This document shows, one piece after another, positions 61,713-64,000 of a stretch of DNA of 64,000 nt. A model generated the notes under the pieces. It had not been told where the DNA came from, ran no database searches, and saw only the letters and a list, made by a program, of their open reading frames with translations. A program made the position numbers and the translations under genes. Source of the DNA: Caenispirillum salinarum_A. GTDB lineage: Bacteria > Pseudomonadota > Alphaproteobacteria > Rhodospirillales > Rhodospirillaceae. Each line of letters opens with the position of its first letter. The first letter of the stretch is position 1. The stretch spans positions 1,984,001 through 2,048,000 of the forward strand of contig NZ_CP085224.1 of assembly GCF_044803115.1 (NCBI RefSeq), written 5' to 3'.

Positions 61713-63275
61713 TCAGCGGATGGGCGGATCGACGAAGCGCTGGACGGTGACGTAAAGCTGCCCCGTCGCCTCGACTTCCCGGCCGCCGTCGAACACGGAT
61801 GCGATGACCGACAGGTTGCCGACGTTGTTGGTGCCCTTCACCCGCGCCGGATTGGGACCGGCGGGACCTGGCGTGAACAGGCCGCCGTCGCCGATCTGGC
61901 CGGCATACTTGGCGTCTTCCAGGGCCGCGGCGGTGGCGTCGAAGTTGTCCGTCTTCCACTCGGCCGGCATGGCGCCGATGCGGATGTCGTCCTCGGTCAT
62001 CGGTTGCCCGTCCGGGCCGTTCATCCAGCCGATGGCCTCGAACTGCGCCGGCACCTTGGGAATGGGGCCGCCGTTGCCGCCGACGCGGGCGAAGGTGACG
62101 GCGGGCTCCACGGTCAGGCGGTCGATGCCGTCGTAGACCACGAAGGCGTCTTCCATGGACTGTCCGCCGACGGAGACACCGCGCGGGCCGGTCTGCGCCG
62201 CGCCATCGGCGGCGACGTCCAGAACCAGGGTTTCCGGCGTGCGCTCGACCACGGTGGCGGTGACGCCCTCGCCGAAGTCCGGCTCGCCGTCAAGGCCGAC
62301 GCCGGTGACGGTGACACGGGTGGAGGCACCCTGGCGCAGGTGGGTCGGTGCCACGGCGACGACGCGCGGGGCGGCGTCGGTCTTCACGGCGGTCATGGCA
62401 CCGCCGATGACGTCCTGCTCGGTTTCGAACCAGCGGCCGGTCAGGGTCTCGCCGTCCTCGGACAGGGCCAGCACCTGACGATAGTCCGTGCCGGCGCCGG
62501 ACAGCGTCGCGCGCCACTCGCCGGCGCCGTAGAGCATCCCCGTGCCGCTCTGGCTGAGGGTCGTGCCGTTGTCGTAGGTCAGGTCGACGGACACGTCCAG
62601 CATCCCGCCGTCCTTGGGCGCGACGCTCATGGTGCCGTGGTACGGACCCTGGCCGCGCTGCACGCCGGCCACAGCCCAGGTGCCGGACAGGTCGGCGGTG
62701 GAGGCGTCCGGCGCCTCGCCGAGCGGGAAGCGTTCCGCCAGTTCGTCGACCATCTGGTTCTGGGCGATGTCCCACCACGCGCGGTCACGCGCCAGCGCCT
62801 GGTACTCGGCGGTGGGGAACTGGCCCAGGTGGAAGTGCATCAGCTTGTCCCAGTCGTCCTTGGTGCGGCGCTGGAGCGTCACCCGCGCCCACGAATGGCA
62901 GCGGCTGCACATCTCGGTCAGTTCCTGGGTGGGGCCTTCGTCCCAGGAGACGGGGTCCTTTTCCAGGATGTAGCGCGAGCCCTCGGTCTCGGCGACGGTC
63001 AGGCCCCGCGTGTCGGCCAGATGGCGGACGAGGGTGCGGCGCTCGTCGTCGGTCAGCTTGACGTCGTGGTTGCGCTCCATGCGCACCAGCGTCATGAACC
63101 AGCCCTCGGGCGTGCGGCGGCCCTCGTCGATGCGGGTGTAGGTGCCGTCGCCGTTCTCGGCGTGGCAGGAGGCGCATTTCGCCTCCAGAAGCGCCGGGCC
63201 GTCTGCGGCCTTGGCCGACGGCACCAGCGCCAGGGCGCTGACAAGAAGCGCCCCGGAAAGCACGGTCAATCGCAT
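61713..63275 (-). CDS. qhpA: Quinohemoprotein amine dehydrogenase alpha subunit (diheme)
   Basis: 520 aa, periplasmic (signal MRLTVLSGALLVSALALVPSAKA). Two heme-c sites, CASCH at 34-38 and CSRCH (about 130), form the diheme domain that takes electrons from CTQ; the rest is beta-sandwich domains. GGGGGA before the ATG at 63275 favours this start over ATG 63287. First gene of the minus-strand operon A-D-C-B-E-F, reading away from qhpG. It passes electrons from amine oxidation to periplasmic carriers such as a blue-copper protein or cytochrome c. Confidence 0.95.
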   Translation of the reverse strand: MRLTVLSGALLVSALALVPSAKAADGPALLEAKCASCHAENGDGTYTRIDEGRRTPEGWFMTLVRMERNHDVKLTDDERRTLVRHLADTRGLTVAETEGSRYILEKDPVSWDEGPTQELTEMCSRCHSWARVTLQRRTKDDWDKLMHFHLGQFPTAEYQALARDRAWWDIAQNQMVDELAERFPLGEAPDASTADLSGTWAVAGVQRGQGPYHGTMSVAPKDGGMLDVSVDLTYDNGTTLSQSGTGMLYGAGEWRATLSGAGTDYRQVLALSEDGETLTGRWFETEQDVIGGAMTAVKTDAAPRVVAVAPTHLRQGASTRVTVTGVGLDGEPDFGEGVTATVVERTPETLVLDVAADGAAQTGPRGVSVGGQSMEDAFVVYDGIDRLTVEPAVTFARVGGNGGPIPKVPAQFEAIGWMNGPDGQPMTEDDIRIGAMPAEWKTDNFDATAAALEDAKYAGQIGDGGLFTPGPAGPNPARVKGTNNVGNLSVIASVFDGGREVEATGQLYVTVQRFVDPPIR

Positions 63276-63311
63276 GGTGTCCCCCATGTCGTTGAAGCCA
63301 GATCCGTTCCC

Positions 63312-63359
63312 TGGTCAGTAGCCATGCCTCTTTTGTGGGCATTGGTCGTCCTCTGACCA
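63312..63359. promoter_or_regulatory. Candidate operator in the qhpA-qhpG divergent region
   Basis: TGGTCAG (63312-63318), TGGTCGT (63343-63349) and the inverted CTGACCA (63353-63359) form one direct and two inverted pairings within 48 bases. The site lies between the divergent genes qhpA and qhpG, where an AraC-type activator such as QhpR would be expected to bind. Confidence 0.4.
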
Positions 63360-63502
63360 CGTATGAGGCTATCCCGGTTTCGGCGGCACTTCTTGACAGA
63401 TCCGGACAAAGATGACGCTGCTGCTATCTATCGGGCCGCGCGGGGTGGACGCGCCCGCGATCCTGCGCTGTCATGTTGCGCAGGACAGGAGGGGCGAAGC
63501 GC

Positions 63503-64000
63503 ATGGAAACGGTGGATGTGGCGGTGATCGGCGGCGGCCCGGCGGGCGCGGTGGCGGCGCGGGCGCTGGCGGGGCAGGGGGCGAGGGTGCTGCTGGCCGA
63601 CCCCGACCGCACGCCCGCGCGGCTGGAGGGCATCGGCGAGCGCCTGATGGCCTGGCTGCGGGCGGAAGGGCTGGCCGATCGCCTGCCCGACGTCTCGCCG
63701 CTGGTGCCCCGCCGGGCATCCTGGGCCGGGGAGGAAACGGCGCACAACGGCGAACATCTGGTGGAGCGCGCGAGCATGGACCGCGCCCTGCGGGCCGCCG
63801 CCGTGGAGGCGGGGGCGGAGCTTGCGACGGCGACGGCGACTCTTCAGGCGAAACATGACGCGGTGCGCGTGCGGCTGTCGGACGGGCGGGAGGTTTCGGC
63901 CCGGCGGGTGATTGACGCGCGGGGGCGGGCGGCGCACGCCAACCGCCCGGTGACGCGCGGCCCGGCGACGTTGGCCGTCGGCGGCTGGCTTTCAGGGGAG
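63503..64000 (+). CDS. qhpG: Flavin-dependent monooxygenase QhpG (partial, runs off the edge)
   Basis: The first 166 codons of an FAD-dependent protein. METVDVAVIGGGPAGAVAARAL is the dinucleotide-binding motif, IGERLMAWLRAEGLADRL and VERASMDRALRAAAVEAG follow the group A flavoprotein monooxygenase/tryptophan-halogenase plan, and VIDARGRA is the second nucleotide contact. Next to qhpA it is QhpG, which hydroxylates the Trp that becomes CTQ. AGGAGGGG lies 12 bases before ATG 63503. Transcribed away from qhpA. The C-terminal part is beyond the window. Confidence 0.88.
   Translation, partial: METVDVAVIGGGPAGAVAARALAGQGARVLLADPDRTPARLEGIGERLMAWLRAEGLADRLPDVSPLVPRRASWAGEETAHNGEHLVERASMDRALRAAAVEAGAELATATATLQAKHDAVRVRLSDGREVSARRVIDARGRAAHANRPVTRGPATLAVGGWLSGE

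Overview
The window is a 64 kb piece of a high-GC bacterial chromosome, most likely an alphaproteobacterium and probably of the Rhodospirillales. The evidence is the block murA / small basic protein / hisG (short form) / hisD / UPF0262 / low-MW phosphatase / infA / maf / RNase G-like / yacG / tRNA-Phe, together with a CheZ-like phosphatase, an HmuQ-type heme monooxygenase and a complete quinohemoprotein amine dehydrogenase (qhp) locus. I do not name a species.

Layout. 1-3324: end of an unknown gene, a convergent IsdG/HmuQ-like gene, then an overlapping operon of amidoligase, C26 glutamine-amidotransferase-type peptidase and PIN domain, followed by a small ORF with its own promoter and terminator. 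3375-10894: housekeeping and regulation (GNAT, uvrB, DUF2141, class I aminotransferase, sirtuin, EAL phosphodiesterase). 11019-14319: GspS-like ATP-grasp ligase, K+ channel with RCK domain, DUF350 and DUF1190 lipoprotein. 14372-26239: CheZ-like, tRNA-Thr, murA, an attenuator-like leader RNA before a 102-aa orphan gene, the his/infA/maf/yacG block, tRNA-Phe, gpmA, an exonuclease and a second GNAT.

26792-44341 is the main accessory region: 16 same-strand, mostly overlapping genes for a contractile-tail-like particle (sheath, probable tube, hub-spike, gp25-like, gpJ-like baseplate, probable fibre and tip). No capsid, portal, terminase, integrase or lysis gene is present. A 1046-aa effector- or tape-measure-like protein, a predicted HNH/Endo VII-type nuclease and a possible SUKH immunity protein sit inside the operon. 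This looks like a contractile injection system or tailocin with its own toxin and immunity genes, and it is the best candidate for an undescribed system here.

44383-56224: cytochrome c'-like protein, LysR regulator divergent from a DabB-DabA inorganic-carbon uptake operon, a fatty-acid-hydroxylase-like protein, DUF1264, an ATP-grasp / CocE-type hydrolase pair, and an AraC regulator (qhpR). 56137-64000: qhpF, E, B, C, D and A on the minus strand and the start of qhpG divergent on the plus strand. These encode QHNDH, its cysteine tryptophylquinone (CTQ) and thioether maturation enzymes, leader protease and exporter. All crosslink residues are conserved in the gamma subunit.

Recurring themes are three unrelated ligase-hydrolase or ligase-membrane-protein cassettes and several structured leader or intergenic elements. 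Function calls rest on motif recognition by eye. No database search was run.
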